Assembly: GCF_016918505.1 (NCBI RefSeq)
Contig: NZ_JAFFPZ010000015.1
Coordinates: 18,304-82,303 of the forward strand
DNA from: Desulforhopalus vacuolatus
GTDB taxonomy: Bacteria; Desulfobacterota; Desulfobulbia; Desulfobulbales; Desulfocapsaceae
Direction: 5' to 3'
Length of the DNA: 64,000 nucleotides
The notes under the pieces are model-generated. The model searched no databases. It saw only the letters and a program-made list of their open reading frames with translations, and was not told the origin of the DNA. Positions 26,913-37,371 of the stretch are shown in pieces (position 1 is the first letter of the stretch; every line of letters starts with the position of its first letter). The position numbers were made by a program, and so were the translations under genes.

Positions 26913-28586
26913 TCATTTATCCTCATTGTAGCGTTTCATCAAATTTTCTACCGAAGATCTTATAAGATCTATCTGAAAGGGTTTGTCCAGAAATTCTGAT
27001 GCGCCCAGACGCAATGCCTGAATGGCCTGCTCTTTTTCACCATAACCTGTAATAACAATCGACCTGGTAGAGGGATGGATCTTTTGGACCTTTGACAACA
27101 GCTCAAGACCGCTCATCTCAGGCATACACAAATCCGTAATCAACAGGGGGAAAGGATGTTTTTTGAACACCTCAAAAGCCTCGACAGGATTACTGAACCC
27201 CTGCACATCAAAATTCAGACCATCCAAAGCTTCTGTAATAAATCGCACAATGGCAGACTCATCGTCCACCACCATAATCCGATGGTCTTCCTTGAATAAA
27301 AGGGTGAGAGCTATGTCTATCACCTGCTCTTCATATATTTTTCCGCGACCGCGTAACAATTCTTCTTTCAAAACACTTTTGCGAAGGGCTGGCCGGTAGG
27401 GCCGGTGACTGATCATGGCATCCGTCACGTCAGCTACGGACAGTATTCGCGCCCACTTGTGGATGTCATCGCTTTTTAACCCACGCGGATATCCACTGCC
27501 ATCCAAACGTTCGTGGTGCTGATACACAACCTCGGCTACCGGCCAGGGAAAGGGAATGTTGCACAATACATCATAAGCCAGTTTAGGGTGCTCAGCGATT
27601 ATCCGCCACTCGTTGTCAGAGAGTTTGCCAGGCTTGTTCAGTATTCCCGAAGGGATAGCTATTTTCCCAATATCATGAAGCATGGCACACACCTGGATGC
27701 CGTGCACGGCATCTTTATCCATACCCATCTGCCGGGCAATATTGACAGCCCACTGGGTTACCCCCCTTGCGTGTCCTGCCGTATAGGCGTCCCGTATTTC
27801 GGCCAGTTCGCTAATGGCTGCGGTAACTCCTTCAAAACTATTGGCTAAAGCCTCATTCAAATGTGAATTTTCACTCTCTGTCTTCCTTTGGGAAGAGACA
27901 TCTCTGATAATTGTCACAGCGCTTAAAGATTCTCCTTTATCGTTCTTTATCGGAAAAAATCTGTGCGTAAAAATACCCTTTAAATACGGTTCTGGCTGTT
28001 CTGTCGTCTGGGGTATACTCGTCTTCAATACATCTTTCAGCGGGCAATAGGCGGGCGGTTTTTCTGTTCCGTGAATCAAGCGGTAGCAACGCTGCCCGGA
28101 AATTTTTGTTCTTTCTATTCCCAGGATATCGGCGACGGCCTTGTTGGCCCGCAGTATTCTGAAATTCTCATCAAGAATGAAAACCATATCAGAAATACTA
28201 TCAAAGCAATTTTCCCACTCCTGTGCTGCATGGTGCAGAGTCTTTTGTACCTGTATTCGGCTTGAGATATCCCGAAGAGATGCCAGCCAGGCACTTTCTC
28301 CACCCCAATTTGTTTCAACAACGCGCATTTCCACATCGACTGGGAGCTGCCCCTTTCTGACAATATTTAATTCCGTAACATTATCAGCGACCAGGGGAGA
28401 TCCGAAAAGTTCGCCCACAAAATCATCTGCGCTGATACCGAACAGCACCTCCGCTGCCGGATTCATAAATTTCACAATCCCTTTGTGATCTATAATAACA
28501 ATGCCGTCTGCATTGTTTACAATCATATTAAGATAATTTTCTTCACTTTCCCGTAAAGCTTTTTTTATGGAAATATTATTCTGCAT
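26913..28586 (-). CDS. PAS-PAS-HD-GYP phosphodiesterase with C-terminal receiver
   Basis: About 557 residues from the start at 28586, preferred for its AAGGAAGAG site; an earlier in-frame ATG at 28637 is weaker. Order: PAS (about 10-115, IVIIDHKGIVKFMNPAAEVL), PAS (about 130-235), HD-GYP domain (about 255-415, with MLHDIGKIAIPSGIL and HHERLDGSGYPRG), and a C-terminal receiver (about 435-550, MVVDDE, LLITDLCMPEMSG, LDKPF, all phosphorylation residues present). HD-GYP enzymes hydrolyse cyclic di-GMP, so this probably lowers c-di-GMP in response to a PAS signal. A receiver placed C-terminal of HD-GYP is less common than N-terminal. No membrane segment. Confidence 0.92.
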   Translation of the reverse strand: MQNNISIKKALRESEENYLNMIVNNADGIVIIDHKGIVKFMNPAAEVLFGISADDFVGELFGSPLVADNVTELNIVRKGQLPVDVEMRVVETNWGGESAWLASLRDISSRIQVQKTLHHAAQEWENCFDSISDMVFILDENFRILRANKAVADILGIERTKISGQRCYRLIHGTEKPPAYCPLKDVLKTSIPQTTEQPEPYLKGIFTHRFFPIKNDKGESLSAVTIIRDVSSQRKTESENSHLNEALANSFEGVTAAISELAEIRDAYTAGHARGVTQWAVNIARQMGMDKDAVHGIQVCAMLHDIGKIAIPSGILNKPGKLSDNEWRIIAEHPKLAYDVLCNIPFPWPVAEVVYQHHERLDGSGYPRGLKSDDIHKWARILSVADVTDAMISHRPYRPALRKSVLKEELLRGRGKIYEEQVIDIALTLLFKEDHRIMVVDDESAIVRFITEALDGLNFDVQGFSNPVEAFEVFKKHPFPLLITDLCMPEMSGLELLSKVQKIHPSTRSIVITGYGEKEQAIQALRLGASEFLDKPFQIDLIRSSVENLMKRYNEDK

Positions 28587-28715
28587 TGGCTCTTCCTTTT
28601 TTACGCATTTTCGATATGTTGCCAATTTTTTTCTCATTCAGCCATCGGGAGGATCTGCAAATATGATTGCATCACCATAACCTGACCGGAAGTCAGGTCC
28701 CAGTAACTCACTCTC

Positions 28716-28925
28716 TGAGAAGAGTACCAGATCATGGCCTTTCTTCAAACAGGAAGATTGCAGATTGCGATTTCTGGTGCGCTGAATCGGTCTAAGAGGA
28801 CAATTTTACGAGAAATTCGTCGTAAAATCCGAAAACGAAGATCTGAACGCCGTAAAGAATATCCTAAGGGCAGGTGCCCGGTCAGCCCGAATTCAAACGG
28901 ATCTGCACAATTAATGCCCGTAAAA
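28716..28925 (+). pseudogene. IS30-family transposase, N-terminal remnant
   Basis: Frame reads YQIMAFLQTGRLQIAISGAL, NRSKRTILREIRR, which matches the helix-turn-helix start of IS30 transposases (R-Y-x-I-x-x-L-L..S-Q-R-x-I-A-x-x-L-x-R-S-x-S-T-I-S-R-E-I-R-R-N). The rest is missing. The DNA motif ACCAGATCATGGCC..TTCTTCAA is shared with the decayed copy near 61560-61585 on the other strand. Confidence 0.65.
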
Positions 28926-29021
28926 TAAATCCACTGACATCGTAGAGACGAGCAGTTTGGTCGTCTCTACGGAGACTTTTCCCTGTCTCCTGCCTCCTTC
29001 TTCCTGCCTCTCTTTCCTCAA

Positions 29022-32000
29022 TCAACCCTTAACCTTATCCAGAATCTCTCTGATTTTAAGGGCCAGTTCCTTGTTTGAAAAGGGTTTCTCTATAAAATTA
29101 ACACCCTCCTTCAGGACGCCCCGGGGTGCAATGATGTCAGCCGTGTACCCGGACATAAAAAGGGTCTTGAGATGAGGATAATGGCTTTTCAGGCGCTCGG
29201 ACAGCTCTCGACCATTCATCGCGGGCATAACGACATCCGTTATCAGAAGATGTATATCGTCTGCATGTTCTGTTGCCAATTTGACGGCCTCCACTGGACT
29301 GCTGGAAAATAATACAGCATATTCAAGTTTTTCGACCATTCTTTTAACCATTTTCAGTATTGAGTCATCATCCTCAACCAGCAATATCGTCTCGCCTCTG
29401 CTTAATGGAAGTTGTATCTTTTTTTCACTTTGTACTTTAACTGTTTGTTCTGTATATACGGGGAAATAAATCCTGAAAATTGTTCCTTTTTTCATTTCAC
29501 TGCAGACGTTGATAAAACCATTGTTCTGTTTGACAATACCATAAACGGTGGACAGTCCCAGTCCGGTCCCTTTGCCTGTAACTTTGGTCGTGAAAAACGG
29601 CTCAAAAATCTTGTCCCGGGTCTCTGGTGTCATACCGAAGCCATTATCGCTTACAGAGAGTTGTACATACTCGCCTGGAACAAATCCCTCGTAACAGGTG
29701 CAGTCGTTTTCATTAAAGGTGATATTTTTCGTTTCGACAGTAACCTTGCCCACATTGGCTATGGCATCTTTGGCGTTAACGCAGAGATTTGCCATGATTT
29801 GATTAATTTGGGTTGGATCAATTTTAATCGGTCGTATTTCATCTCCAGGTTTCCAGACAATATCGATATCTTCACCGATAAGCCGCTGGAGCATTTTGAG
29901 CATATCTCCTATTGTGTCATTCAGATCAAGCACCCTGGGCGCAACCGTTTGTTTGCGGGCAAAAGCCAGTAATTGCCGGGTAACGCTTGTCGAACGTTTT
30001 ACGGCTGTGTTAATCTCCATAAGGTATCCATACAAAGGATCACTCTTTTCAAGCCTGGCCAAAGCTAATTCCGAATAACCGAGGATGATACTGGATATAT
30101 TATTATAATCGTGTGCTACTCCTCCTGCCAGTCGGCCCACAGATTCCATTTTCTGGGCTTGCTGTAACTGGTCTTCCAATATCTTGTGCTCCCTCTCCGC
30201 CTGCTTTTGTTCTGTGATATCGTCATAGATACCCAGCACACCAATGACTTTTCCTTTTGAATCGTGGAGTGGCACCTTGGATGAATGCAAACACTTTGTA
30301 TGTCCGTCGGGAGTACTTTGCGGTTCTTCATAACCAATTTTTGGTGTATTGGAATCAATCACAAGTTTATCATCTAAGTTGTACAACGTGACTTCTTCAC
30401 CCCATCCCAGCTGAGAATTATCCTTACCAATCACGTCTTCCGGGCGTAACATTCCCGCATCAAAAGCAAAGAGTGTATTGCAGCCAAGATAGCGAAAATC
30501 TGTGTCCTTCCAGAAGACACGAATAGGTATGTTTTCCAGAACAGAGCGTAATAGATCTCGTGATTCAGTGAGCTCTTTTTCTGCCTGCTTTTGTTCTGTG
30601 ATATCTACATGCGAAACAATAAACTGACTCTTGTTTTCGTTGTTGATTCTGGCCGCACTTACCAGAATATCTCGAACGTTGCCATCTTTTGTAACCATTC
30701 GGAAGGGATAATTCTGCAGAAAACTTTCACGACTACTGTGATCGACTGCTCCCATAAGCGCTTTTGTCTCTGCTGCAAGATTATTTTTTTCCCCGTTGCC
30801 ACTCAGAATTTGAACCCTTGAATATCCGAAAATTTCTGCATATTTATCATTGATGGCAATTCTTTCACCTGTTTCAAAATCCGTGATGGCTAATGGAATT
30901 GGCGATTTGTTAAATGCACTCGAAAACTTTTCTTTACTTTCGCGAAGAGACTGTTCAGACAGCTTACGCTCGGCAAGTAATTTCGTTTGTTGAATGGTGC
31001 TGAAACTCATGCGGGAAATTAATTTGGCCAATTCGGATAAGAATGCCATCGACGCATCAGCAGTTTGTCTGGTCAGCCTTGGAACACGCCCGAGCGCAGC
31101 CAGGTATTCGGCCTCATCGAACCCATATTGAAGTGCCATCTGCCTGAAAATATTGATATCCGGCTCTTCGTCGGTATAAAAAAACTGTCCGATGAAGACA
31201 TTTCCGAAATGCTTGCCATTAATTTCGACAGGCGCAGCCATGTTCCGCATGTTATTTTTACAGTGGTAGTTTTTAGATGTACCAAATGGCACACTGCTGG
31301 CAACTACCGTGTCGTTTTTGTGGCAGTTCAGAGCTGTTTCTGGATGACATCGATGGAATTTTGTGCAGATATCCTGCCAGCCTGCTGAAACCAAAGACTT
31401 TCCCGAAAGATCACTAATAGAGATTGCAACAGGTACTACCTTGTAAAATTGAGTTATCAGCGACTGTAAAACATCGACATCGATGATGTCATTGAGATCA
31501 AGTGATTCAATATCGCCCTTGTATTCTGTAATAGCTTTAAGTTTATTTCGAATGGTGGATTCACTTTTTCGGAGTGCTTCTTCCGTCTTTTTACAGTCGC
31601 TGATATCTATTAAATTACCGTATATTTTGACAACTTTTCCATTTTTAACTAAAGGTTGTCCAAGAGTTCTCACAAATAAAGTATTTCCTTGTGCATTTAT
31701 AAATCTCACTTGCAAGTCATACGGTTTTTGTTTTGTGATTGCTTCGTTAAATGAATTCCAAACTCTTTCTTTATCATCCGGATGATAAAATTCTATCCCT
31801 TCTTCTGTTGTTGAAAACTTTTTCCCATAAATCTCGTAAATAGTATCGGTAAAAGTTGTTTGTTTGCTTTCTACATCGTAAATCCAGCCACCCATTTTAC
31901 TTATTCTTTGTGTTTCTCTATAAAGACTTTCACTCTCTTGTAATGCGTTTGTTAAATCAATGAGCTCTTTATTTTTTTTTAATAATTCGGAACTTTGCTT

Positions 32001-32375
32001 TTTAATTAAGGTTTTGGTTCTCTCTTTTTGGATTATTTCCGACGGTAACCATTTATTTATCAGGATTGTTAATATTAAAATTGCTGCAATTAAATTGATA
32101 ATTTTTGGGAAAAATACAATTTGTGGTTGTGCAAGAAAATTAAAAATATGTATTGGTATTAATCCGGAAAGGGATGTATACCAAAGACCAAAATACGTGC
32201 TTTCAAGAAGAGTTCTAAACGCATCAATTGACAGGATAATTAATAATAATCCTAATAATTCATCTCGTTTCCATCTGCGCTTTAATTTTAAAAAATAAAA
32301 GATCAAAATATAAAGCCAAATTATTATCAAAACCCAATAAATAAGTGGTGTAAAATATTTAAAAAGATCTTCCAT
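29022..32375 (-). CDS. membrane hybrid histidine kinase with PocR and PAS domains
   Basis: 1117 residues. Three or four N-terminal membrane segments (residues about 8-110, e.g. [19 protein letters not shown]), coiled coil, PAS (about 150-265), PocR-like ligand-binding domain (about 305-470; [50 protein letters not shown]), two more PAS domains, HisKA with the phospho-His in [12 protein letters not shown], HATPase ([30 protein letters not shown]) and a C-terminal receiver ([23 protein letters not shown]). The PocR domain has a Cys/His cluster and was first described in regulators of B12/propanediol genes. Autophosphorylation followed by intramolecular phosphotransfer is likely. Signal unknown. 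Confidence 0.92.
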   Translation of the reverse strand: MEDLFKYFTPLIYWVLIIIWLYILIFYFLKLKRRWKRDELLGLLLIILSIDAFRTLLESTYFGLWYTSLSGLIPIHIFNFLAQPQIVFFPKIINLIAAILILTILINKWLPSEIIQKERTKTLIKKQSSELLKKNKELIDLTNALQESESLYRETQRISKMGGWIYDVESKQTTFTDTIYEIYGKKFSTTEEGIEFYHPDDKERVWNSFNEAITKQKPYDLQVRFINAQGNTLFVRTLGQPLVKNGKVVKIYGNLIDISDCKKTEEALRKSESTIRNKLKAITEYKGDIESLDLNDIIDVDVLQSLITQFYKVVPVAISISDLSGKSLVSAGWQDICTKFHRCHPETALNCHKNDTVVASSVPFGTSKNYHCKNNMRNMAAPVEINGKHFGNVFIGQFFYTDEEPDINIFRQMALQYGFDEAEYLAALGRVPRLTRQTADASMAFLSELAKLISRMSFSTIQQTKLLAERKLSEQSLRESKEKFSSAFNKSPIPLAITDFETGERIAINDKYAEIFGYSRVQILSGNGEKNNLAAETKALMGAVDHSSRESFLQNYPFRMVTKDGNVRDILVSAARINNENKSQFIVSHVDITEQKQAEKELTESRDLLRSVLENIPIRVFWKDTDFRYLGCNTLFAFDAGMLRPEDVIGKDNSQLGWGEEVTLYNLDDKLVIDSNTPKIGYEEPQSTPDGHTKCLHSSKVPLHDSKGKVIGVLGIYDDITEQKQAEREHKILEDQLQQAQKMESVGRLAGGVAHDYNNISSIILGYSELALARLEKSDPLYGYLMEINTAVKRSTSVTRQLLAFARKQTVAPRVLDLNDTIGDMLKMLQRLIGEDIDIVWKPGDEIRPIKIDPTQINQIMANLCVNAKDAIANVGKVTVETKNITFNENDCTCYEGFVPGEYVQLSVSDNGFGMTPETRDKIFEPFFTTKVTGKGTGLGLSTVYGIVKQNNGFINVCSEMKKGTIFRIYFPVYTEQTVKVQSEKKIQLPLSRGETILLVEDDDSILKMVKRMVEKLEYAVLFSSSPVEAVKLATEHADDIHLLITDVVMPAMNGRELSERLKSHYPHLKTLFMSGYTADIIAPRGVLKEGVNFIEKPFSNKELALKIREILDKVKG

Positions 32376-32537
32376 TTTTATTTATCCCAGATAAAATTCT
32401 TTATGCTTTGCAAGCAACTTTATAAAAGCAGTCCCGTTTCTCAAATTGATATTGCAATATCTTTTTCATTATAAAATATCTCCAATATATTGATATTAGG
32501 CAGGTATATGTATAAAATGAGATAAATTTATCGGAAA

Positions 32538-32894
32538 TTACTGCAATAAATAATCCTGCAGGTTTGTTTTACCATAATTAATTGCAGCACTGCTATCCTT
32601 TATTTGTTTTGCTACTCTGGCCATTAACATTTTCACCCCGGGGGTTTTTTCTGGATCTGTTTGAGGCAATAAGCGAACAGTCAGGCTTGTATCTTTTTGT
32701 GATAACTGGATAAAGAAACGCTGATTTTTAGAATTCTCAACAGCCAAAGATTCGATCAAAACTATGGTTCCTGTGGCATTGATATACTTCTCGCCAAGTT
32801 TGAGAATGCCTGTGTCTGTCTTTAAGGTTAGTGTTTCTATCGCTTGAAAGAGCTCCGGTGTTAATTTGGCGTGTTCAAGCACAACATGCGGCAT
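32538..32894 (-). CDS. tautomerase-superfamily (CHMI-like) protein
   Basis: 118 residues. The N-terminus MPHVVLEHA, with Pro at position 2, matches the catalytic Pro of tautomerases, in particular the 5-carboxymethyl-2-hydroxymuconate isomerase-like group (M-P-H-x-x-x-E). The predicted beta-alpha-beta pattern fits, but the rest is divergent. In the superfamily the initiator Met is removed and Pro1 acts as general base. It has a weak ribosome site (CGGGGAGAAAAATC). Substrate unknown. fprA lies 180 bases upstream on the same strand, beyond a strong hairpin, so the two are probably separate units. Confidence 0.55.
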   Translation of the reverse strand: MPHVVLEHAKLTPELFQAIETLTLKTDTGILKLGEKYINATGTIVLIESLAVENSKNQRFFIQLSQKDTSLTVRLLPQTDPEKTPGVKMLMARVAKQIKDSSAAINYGKTNLQDYLLQ

Positions 32895-33009
32895 GATTTT
32901 TCTCCCCGGTTTTGTCTGTCGATGAAATTTCTTTTTAAAGGTACCTTGAATTCATTTGATGGGAACCTTGATATGATCTTGAGACGTTTGCTGTCTCTGG
33001 GATACCCAT

Positions 33010-33050
33010 AAATCCTCCATATTCTCGATATAAAAAATATGGAGGATTTA
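33010..33050 (-). terminator. strong hairpin downstream of fprA
   Basis: AAATCCTCCATATT pairs with AATATGGAGGATTT across a 12-base loop. It stands between the fprA stop and the tautomerase-like gene. No clear T-run on the minus strand, so it may be an mRNA end-stabilising hairpin rather than a strong terminator. Confidence 0.5.
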
Positions 33051-33075
33051 CTGCGCACCTTCTCAAATTACACTG

Positions 33076-34317
33076 TTACGGTTTTTCAGGGGTGTCGGGA
33101 CAAGACTGGTCTCGTATCAGCTGCACCAGTGCCTGGCTCTGGCTCTTCGCCCGGGCTTTCTCTTCAGCACCCGGTGCTCCAAACCATTCGATTGGTTCCA
33201 CAAATTCCCACTTGAGTTTTTCTGTCAGTCGATCCAGCTCGCGTTGTGCTCCACCTGACCAGCCAGCGGAACCAAAGCGCAGCACTTTTTTATTCCATAC
33301 CTTTTTACGCCGGAACATATCCAGTACCCAGGCCATGGGGGGGAACATCTCGTATTCGTAGGTTGGCATCCCTATAATAATTCCCGACGAGCGCCACGCC
33401 GAGGCCAGAATTATCCCCACGTGATCTTCCGGCACGCGATGTACATGCAGTGTCATCCCCGTGGAACGTACACCTTCAATAATGCTGTCCACCACCTTGC
33501 CTGTATTGCCGTACATGCTCGACCAGATCAGAGTGATCTCCGGCTCTGCCGGGCCGTTCATATAACCGGCAAAGTGGGTATAGGAATCTATAATAGCCTG
33601 GGGATTTTCCCGCCAGATAATCCCGTGCGAGGGGGCAATTACTTTAAGATCCAGTCCACTGAGTATATCTATGCCCTTGATCACAAAGTTGGAAAAACTG
33701 GCAACTATGTTGGCGTAGTAGCGCAACGCCTCGTTGTGGAAAAACACACGTTGCTCCGCCGACAACTGATCATCAAAATAGACCCCATCCAGTGTGCCAT
33801 AGGAACCAAAAGCATCACAGGAAAAGAGCACGCCACTGCTTTCTTCGTATGTCATCATTGTTTCCGGCCAATGGATATTCGGCGTCTCGTAAAAGTGCAG
33901 CACCTTGCCCTGTCCCAGATCAAGGCTGTCGCCAGTACCCACCAGATGCAGGTTGCTCTCAATACCAAAAAACGACTTCAATACCCCTGCCGCCTTTTTG
34001 GTCAAACAGATCTGCAGATTGGGGTTTTTCTCAATCAGTTTCGGCAGCCAGCTGGTATGATCCGGTTCCATGTGGTTAATAATCAGATAATCAATTGTGC
34101 GCTCATCCAACGAGATGGAATGCAGCTCGTCCTGAAAATCTGCCGGTTTATCATCGGTATCCTCAATCAGGTCGATAAGGGCTGTTTTATCGCCTTCAAC
34201 CACATAGGCATTGATCGAGATGCCATGCGGCATCGGCCACATTCCTTCAAATAATTGATAATTTTCCAAATTAACGGGGAGACAATGGATTCCATCGGCA
34301 ATTTTTACAGCTTTCAT
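33076..34317 (-). CDS. fprA: A-type flavoprotein (FprA / rubredoxin:oxygen oxidoreductase family)
   Basis: 413-residue flavodiiron protein that reduces O2 (and perhaps NO) to protect anaerobes. N-terminal metallo-beta-lactamase domain with the diiron ligands in NHMEPDHTSW (His82, Glu84, Asp86, His87), then NIHWPETM (His), FSCDAFGSYG (Asp) and APSHGIIW (His). C-terminal flavodoxin domain from about residue 255 (IWSSMYGNTGKVVD, PTYEYEMFPPMAW, GSAGWSGGA). All ligands are present. It ends without a fused rubredoxin, so an external electron donor is needed. Start at 34317 has GGAAAGAGGTC upstream. A perfect palindrome at 34368-34400 lies in its promoter region. Confidence 0.95.
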   Translation of the reverse strand: MKAVKIADGIHCLPVNLENYQLFEGMWPMPHGISINAYVVEGDKTALIDLIEDTDDKPADFQDELHSISLDERTIDYLIINHMEPDHTSWLPKLIEKNPNLQICLTKKAAGVLKSFFGIESNLHLVGTGDSLDLGQGKVLHFYETPNIHWPETMMTYEESSGVLFSCDAFGSYGTLDGVYFDDQLSAEQRVFFHNEALRYYANIVASFSNFVIKGIDILSGLDLKVIAPSHGIIWRENPQAIIDSYTHFAGYMNGPAEPEITLIWSSMYGNTGKVVDSIIEGVRSTGMTLHVHRVPEDHVGIILASAWRSSGIIIGMPTYEYEMFPPMAWVLDMFRRKKVWNKKVLRFGSAGWSGGAQRELDRLTEKLKWEFVEPIEWFGAPGAEEKARAKSQSQALVQLIRDQSCPDTPEKP

Positions 34318-34367
34318 GACCTCTTTCCTTTTTGGTTGATATGAAACAAAGTATATTTTTCTCTATA

Positions 34368-34400
34368 GTGTCCCACCTCCAGTTTGACTGGAGGTGACAC
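34368..34400. promoter_or_regulatory. palindrome upstream of fprA
   Basis: GTGTCCCACCTCCAGT and ACTGGAGGTGACAC are near-exact reverse complements around TTG. It sits about 50-80 bases upstream of the fprA start. Could be an operator, an attenuator, or the end of an old element; there is no T-run. Confidence 0.4.
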
Positions 34401-34507
34401 TGGCCATTTTCCTGACATTATAACACCAATCACATTTTTTACTGACCAGAGAACGCGACTGCGTAGACATCTTTTTTGGCGATGACGAATGGATAAACAG
34501 GATGTAA

Positions 34508-35076
34508 TACCATTTCTATTAAGTTATACCCCGTTTTGTCTCCTGTTTATCCATTCATGGTTACAAACGACAAAAGGAACCACGAATGGACACGAATAAA
34601 CACGAATTATTACTGAAAAAACCATAAGAGAATGCCCTTGTTGTTGAATTCGGTCTGTTATTTGCTTTGAGGTAATTGATGTTTTCCGTAGTAGCAAACT
34701 GCATGAGACCCATGGCAATGTATTGTTTCTACTTATCGGCCCATAAGGAGCAGGGTCTGTTCTCATGCTCCTGGTAAAAACCACGGAAAACACGGAAAGC
34801 ACGGAATATGAGAGCGTAAAACACTCAACCCCGACTTTCGGATGACTCCCAAAGTTGATTAATACTCCTGGTGCACTGTACGGCTTAACTTCGGATGCAA
34901 ACGTTTTCGTTTAATGCGTTGTCCCTGTTCGTGAAAATTCGTGTCCATTCGTGGTTACAAACTGCAAAAGGAATCACGAATGGACACGGATAAACACGAA
35001 TTATTACTCATTCGTCATCGCCAAAAAAGATGTCTACGTAGTCGCGTTCTCTGGTTAATACAAAATGTAAATGGTA
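34508..35076. repeat. dispersed repeat A, copy 3 (long form)
   Basis: 569 bp from TACCATTTCTATTAAGTT to ATGTAAATGGTA, flanked on both sides by TAA (34505-34507 and 35077-35079), a possible 3-bp target duplication. It contains an extra internal part (GAATGCCCTTGTTGTTGAAT to GGCCCATAAGGAGCAGGGTC) found also at 60945-61262 and 43540-43690. An A fragment precedes it (34425-34500) and another follows at about 35140-35305. Confidence 0.85.
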
Positions 35077-35139
35077 TAAAACGAGCATAACTTCATAGAA
35101 AAGGTCTAATCATGCGAAAAAGGGCATTTTTTATAAAAG

Positions 35140-35305
35140 CGTAACTTCTTAAAGTTTTTTGCCTTTATTCGCATGTTTCGAGCTGTTATTCGTTGGCAAA
35201 AAGTTTTTCGCTGTTCCGTCTTTTGCTTTTCCCCGTCTCCCGTCTCCTTTCTCCCTTTTCCCGCCCCTGCCTTTGAATCCGCCAATACAAAATGTAAATG
35301 GTCTT
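35140..35305. repeat. repeat A fragment
   Basis: Matches 57290-57435 closely (GCCTTTATTCGCATGTTT, CGTTGGCAAAAAGT, CCCGTCTCC tract) and 15100-15180. It ends CAATACAAAATGTAAATGGT just before the amylosucrase stop codon. Confidence 0.7.
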
Positions 35306-35310
35306 ACAGC

Positions 35311-37266
35311 TCAGACCGTCTCGCACAGCCAGTAAAATTCAAAGGCGGGGATCACGAGACTGTTTTTGAAAAGATCGGGGCTTTCTCCACGATAGATATC
35401 GACCAGCGGCCGGTCCTTTGTTCCCCAACTTCCCAGGTCTTCAAGATTCAAGTGCTGTGGTTTGTTGCTGAAATTACCGACAACCAGGACCTCTTTTTGT
35501 ACTTTTTGCAGCTGGTAGCGACCAAATACAAACAGGTGTGGATTCTCTACTTCAATCAATTCGCGATTGTTGAAATCGGCGAAAACACCAATTTCTTTCC
35601 GTACTGCAATCATCCGTTTCAAGGCAGTGAAAATTTCATACTCGACGGTTCCCGGGGTTTGCCTGCGCTCAGCTTTTTCCCAGTCAATGGAAGGTCGATG
35701 AACCCATCGGGTATCCCCTTTTTTATAGGGATCGTCGCGATAGGAATCGTCGTTCAGGGTGCCAATTTCATCACCATAGTAGAGCAGTGGCAGGCCGCCA
35801 AAGGACATAATCATGCTGTGGAGCAGCAGGATGAGTTTGATGGCATCCCGAATCGCGTTGTCATCTTCAATTTCCAGGGCATATTCCAATCCGACCAGGG
35901 AGGCAAGAGAACCGGAAATACGCGCATCGCCCGTTTTAGCGTTCTCACCGAAGGGCAGGCCGCGTGCGTGCGAATCATCAAACTTACCGGTGAAATAATC
36001 AATCAGAAATTTGCGATGTCTGGCTGGTTCATAGTTGCACTGGAGAATATCCCGATCATCAAAGCCCAGGCCGATATCATCGTGACAACGAATGTAATTT
36101 AACCATGTGGCACGCTCCAGTTTGACCGGCAGGTTTTTTATCCCCTGATTCAGCAGACGGGCATTTTTTGTCGCGACTGCATCCCAGAGCAGTGCCATAT
36201 ACGTTGCGTTATAGGCAATCTCACACTCCTTGGCGATAACCGCATCTTCGCCAAAATATTTAACCATCTCCACCGGTCCAACAATTGCCTCGGCAATAAA
36301 AACAACCCCCGGGGCAGTCACCTGGCAGCAGTCTTTCATCAGTTGTAACAGCAAATGTGCTTCACGCTCATTCTGACACGTGCTGCCAATTTTTTTCCAG
36401 AGAAAAGCCACTGCGTCCAGCCGCAGGATGTCGGCTCCCTGGTTCGCCCAGAACAGGACGACGTTGAGCATATCAATGAAAACCGCCGGATTGCTGTAGT
36501 TGAGATCCCACTGATAATCATTGAAGACGGTCATTACCCAGCGGCCCATTTCCTCATCCCAGGTAAAATTACCTGGGGCGGTTTCCGGGAAAACTTCTGG
36601 CATGCTCTGCTCGAACATGTCCGGGATATTGCGTGTCTTGAAGGTGTAGTAATACTCCTGATACTTTTTTTCGCCAGCTTTGGCTCTGGTCGCCCAGTAA
36701 TGTTTGTTGGAAGTGTGGTTGACAACGACATCGAGCACCAGCAGAATGTCACGCTTTTTCATCTCTGCGCTCAGGGCCTGCACATCTTCCAGCGTGCCGA
36801 CTTCCGGATTAATTTCCCGAAAATCACTCACGGCATAGCCGCCATCACTGCTTCCTTCCGGGCAGCGCAGGATTGGCATTACATGAACCAGATTGATGCC
36901 CAGTTCCTGGAAATAGTGCAGCCGTTCCTGCAGGCCCTGCAGCGTTCCGGCAAAGCCCTTGCAATACAGAGCCATCCCAACCAGTTGTTGACTGAGAAAC
37001 CAGTTGTAATCTTTTTCCCGTGCCAGGTCGAGCTGGCGGAGTTTTTCTGGCCGCCTGATATATTGCTGTGCCATGGTTTCGACGAGGTGCTGGGCCTGTT
37101 GGGCAAAATCGTCGCGCTTGCCATAGAGACGCTCAAAGAGGGAGTGAATGCCGTAAAAGTTCGCTCCCAGCCGGGTGTAAAAATGGCGCAGATCCTGTTG
37201 CGAAATTTCTGGTTTAATGCGGTTGAGAATATCATTCAAAAGAGTATGGGAAATCTGTTCGTACAT
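35311..37266 (-). CDS. ams: amylosucrase (GH13)
   Basis: 651 residues, the size of amylosucrase (GH13 subfamily 4), which splits sucrose and uses the glucose for alpha-1,4-glucan. Conserved GH13 regions: DVVVNHTS, DILRLDAVAFLWK (nucleophile Asp), VVFIAEAIVGP (acid/base Glu) and IRCHDDIGLGFDD (third Asp). The N-terminal helical domain (WFLSQQLVGMALYCKGFAG) is typical. It lies downstream of sucrose phosphatase and the sucrose-phosphate synthase remnant on the same strand; a sucrose synthesis/turnover set of this kind is known from halotolerant methylotrophs. No signal peptide, so intracellular. Intact. Confidence 0.92.
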   Translation of the reverse strand: MYEQISHTLLNDILNRIKPEISQQDLRHFYTRLGANFYGIHSLFERLYGKRDDFAQQAQHLVETMAQQYIRRPEKLRQLDLAREKDYNWFLSQQLVGMALYCKGFAGTLQGLQERLHYFQELGINLVHVMPILRCPEGSSDGGYAVSDFREINPEVGTLEDVQALSAEMKKRDILLVLDVVVNHTSNKHYWATRAKAGEKKYQEYYYTFKTRNIPDMFEQSMPEVFPETAPGNFTWDEEMGRWVMTVFNDYQWDLNYSNPAVFIDMLNVVLFWANQGADILRLDAVAFLWKKIGSTCQNEREAHLLLQLMKDCCQVTAPGVVFIAEAIVGPVEMVKYFGEDAVIAKECEIAYNATYMALLWDAVATKNARLLNQGIKNLPVKLERATWLNYIRCHDDIGLGFDDRDILQCNYEPARHRKFLIDYFTGKFDDSHARGLPFGENAKTGDARISGSLASLVGLEYALEIEDDNAIRDAIKLILLLHSMIMSFGGLPLLYYGDEIGTLNDDSYRDDPYKKGDTRWVHRPSIDWEKAERRQTPGTVEYEIFTALKRMIAVRKEIGVFADFNNRELIEVENPHLFVFGRYQLQKVQKEVLVVGNFSNKPQHLNLEDLGSWGTKDRPLVDIYRGESPDLFKNSLVIPAFEFYWLCETV

Positions 37267-37371
37267 AAGCCGCCTTGCTGGGTGTGTTGTTTGTGGATAC
37301 CTTGTGTTGTACTTCTCAAATGTTTTTGCCGTCCTTCGTGTTCCTTCGCGTTTTATCTTTTATGGGTAGCC

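Noticed and set aside
33421..34254. 277-codon plus-strand frame
   Set aside because: Antisense to fprA, whose ligands and motifs are all clear on the minus strand.
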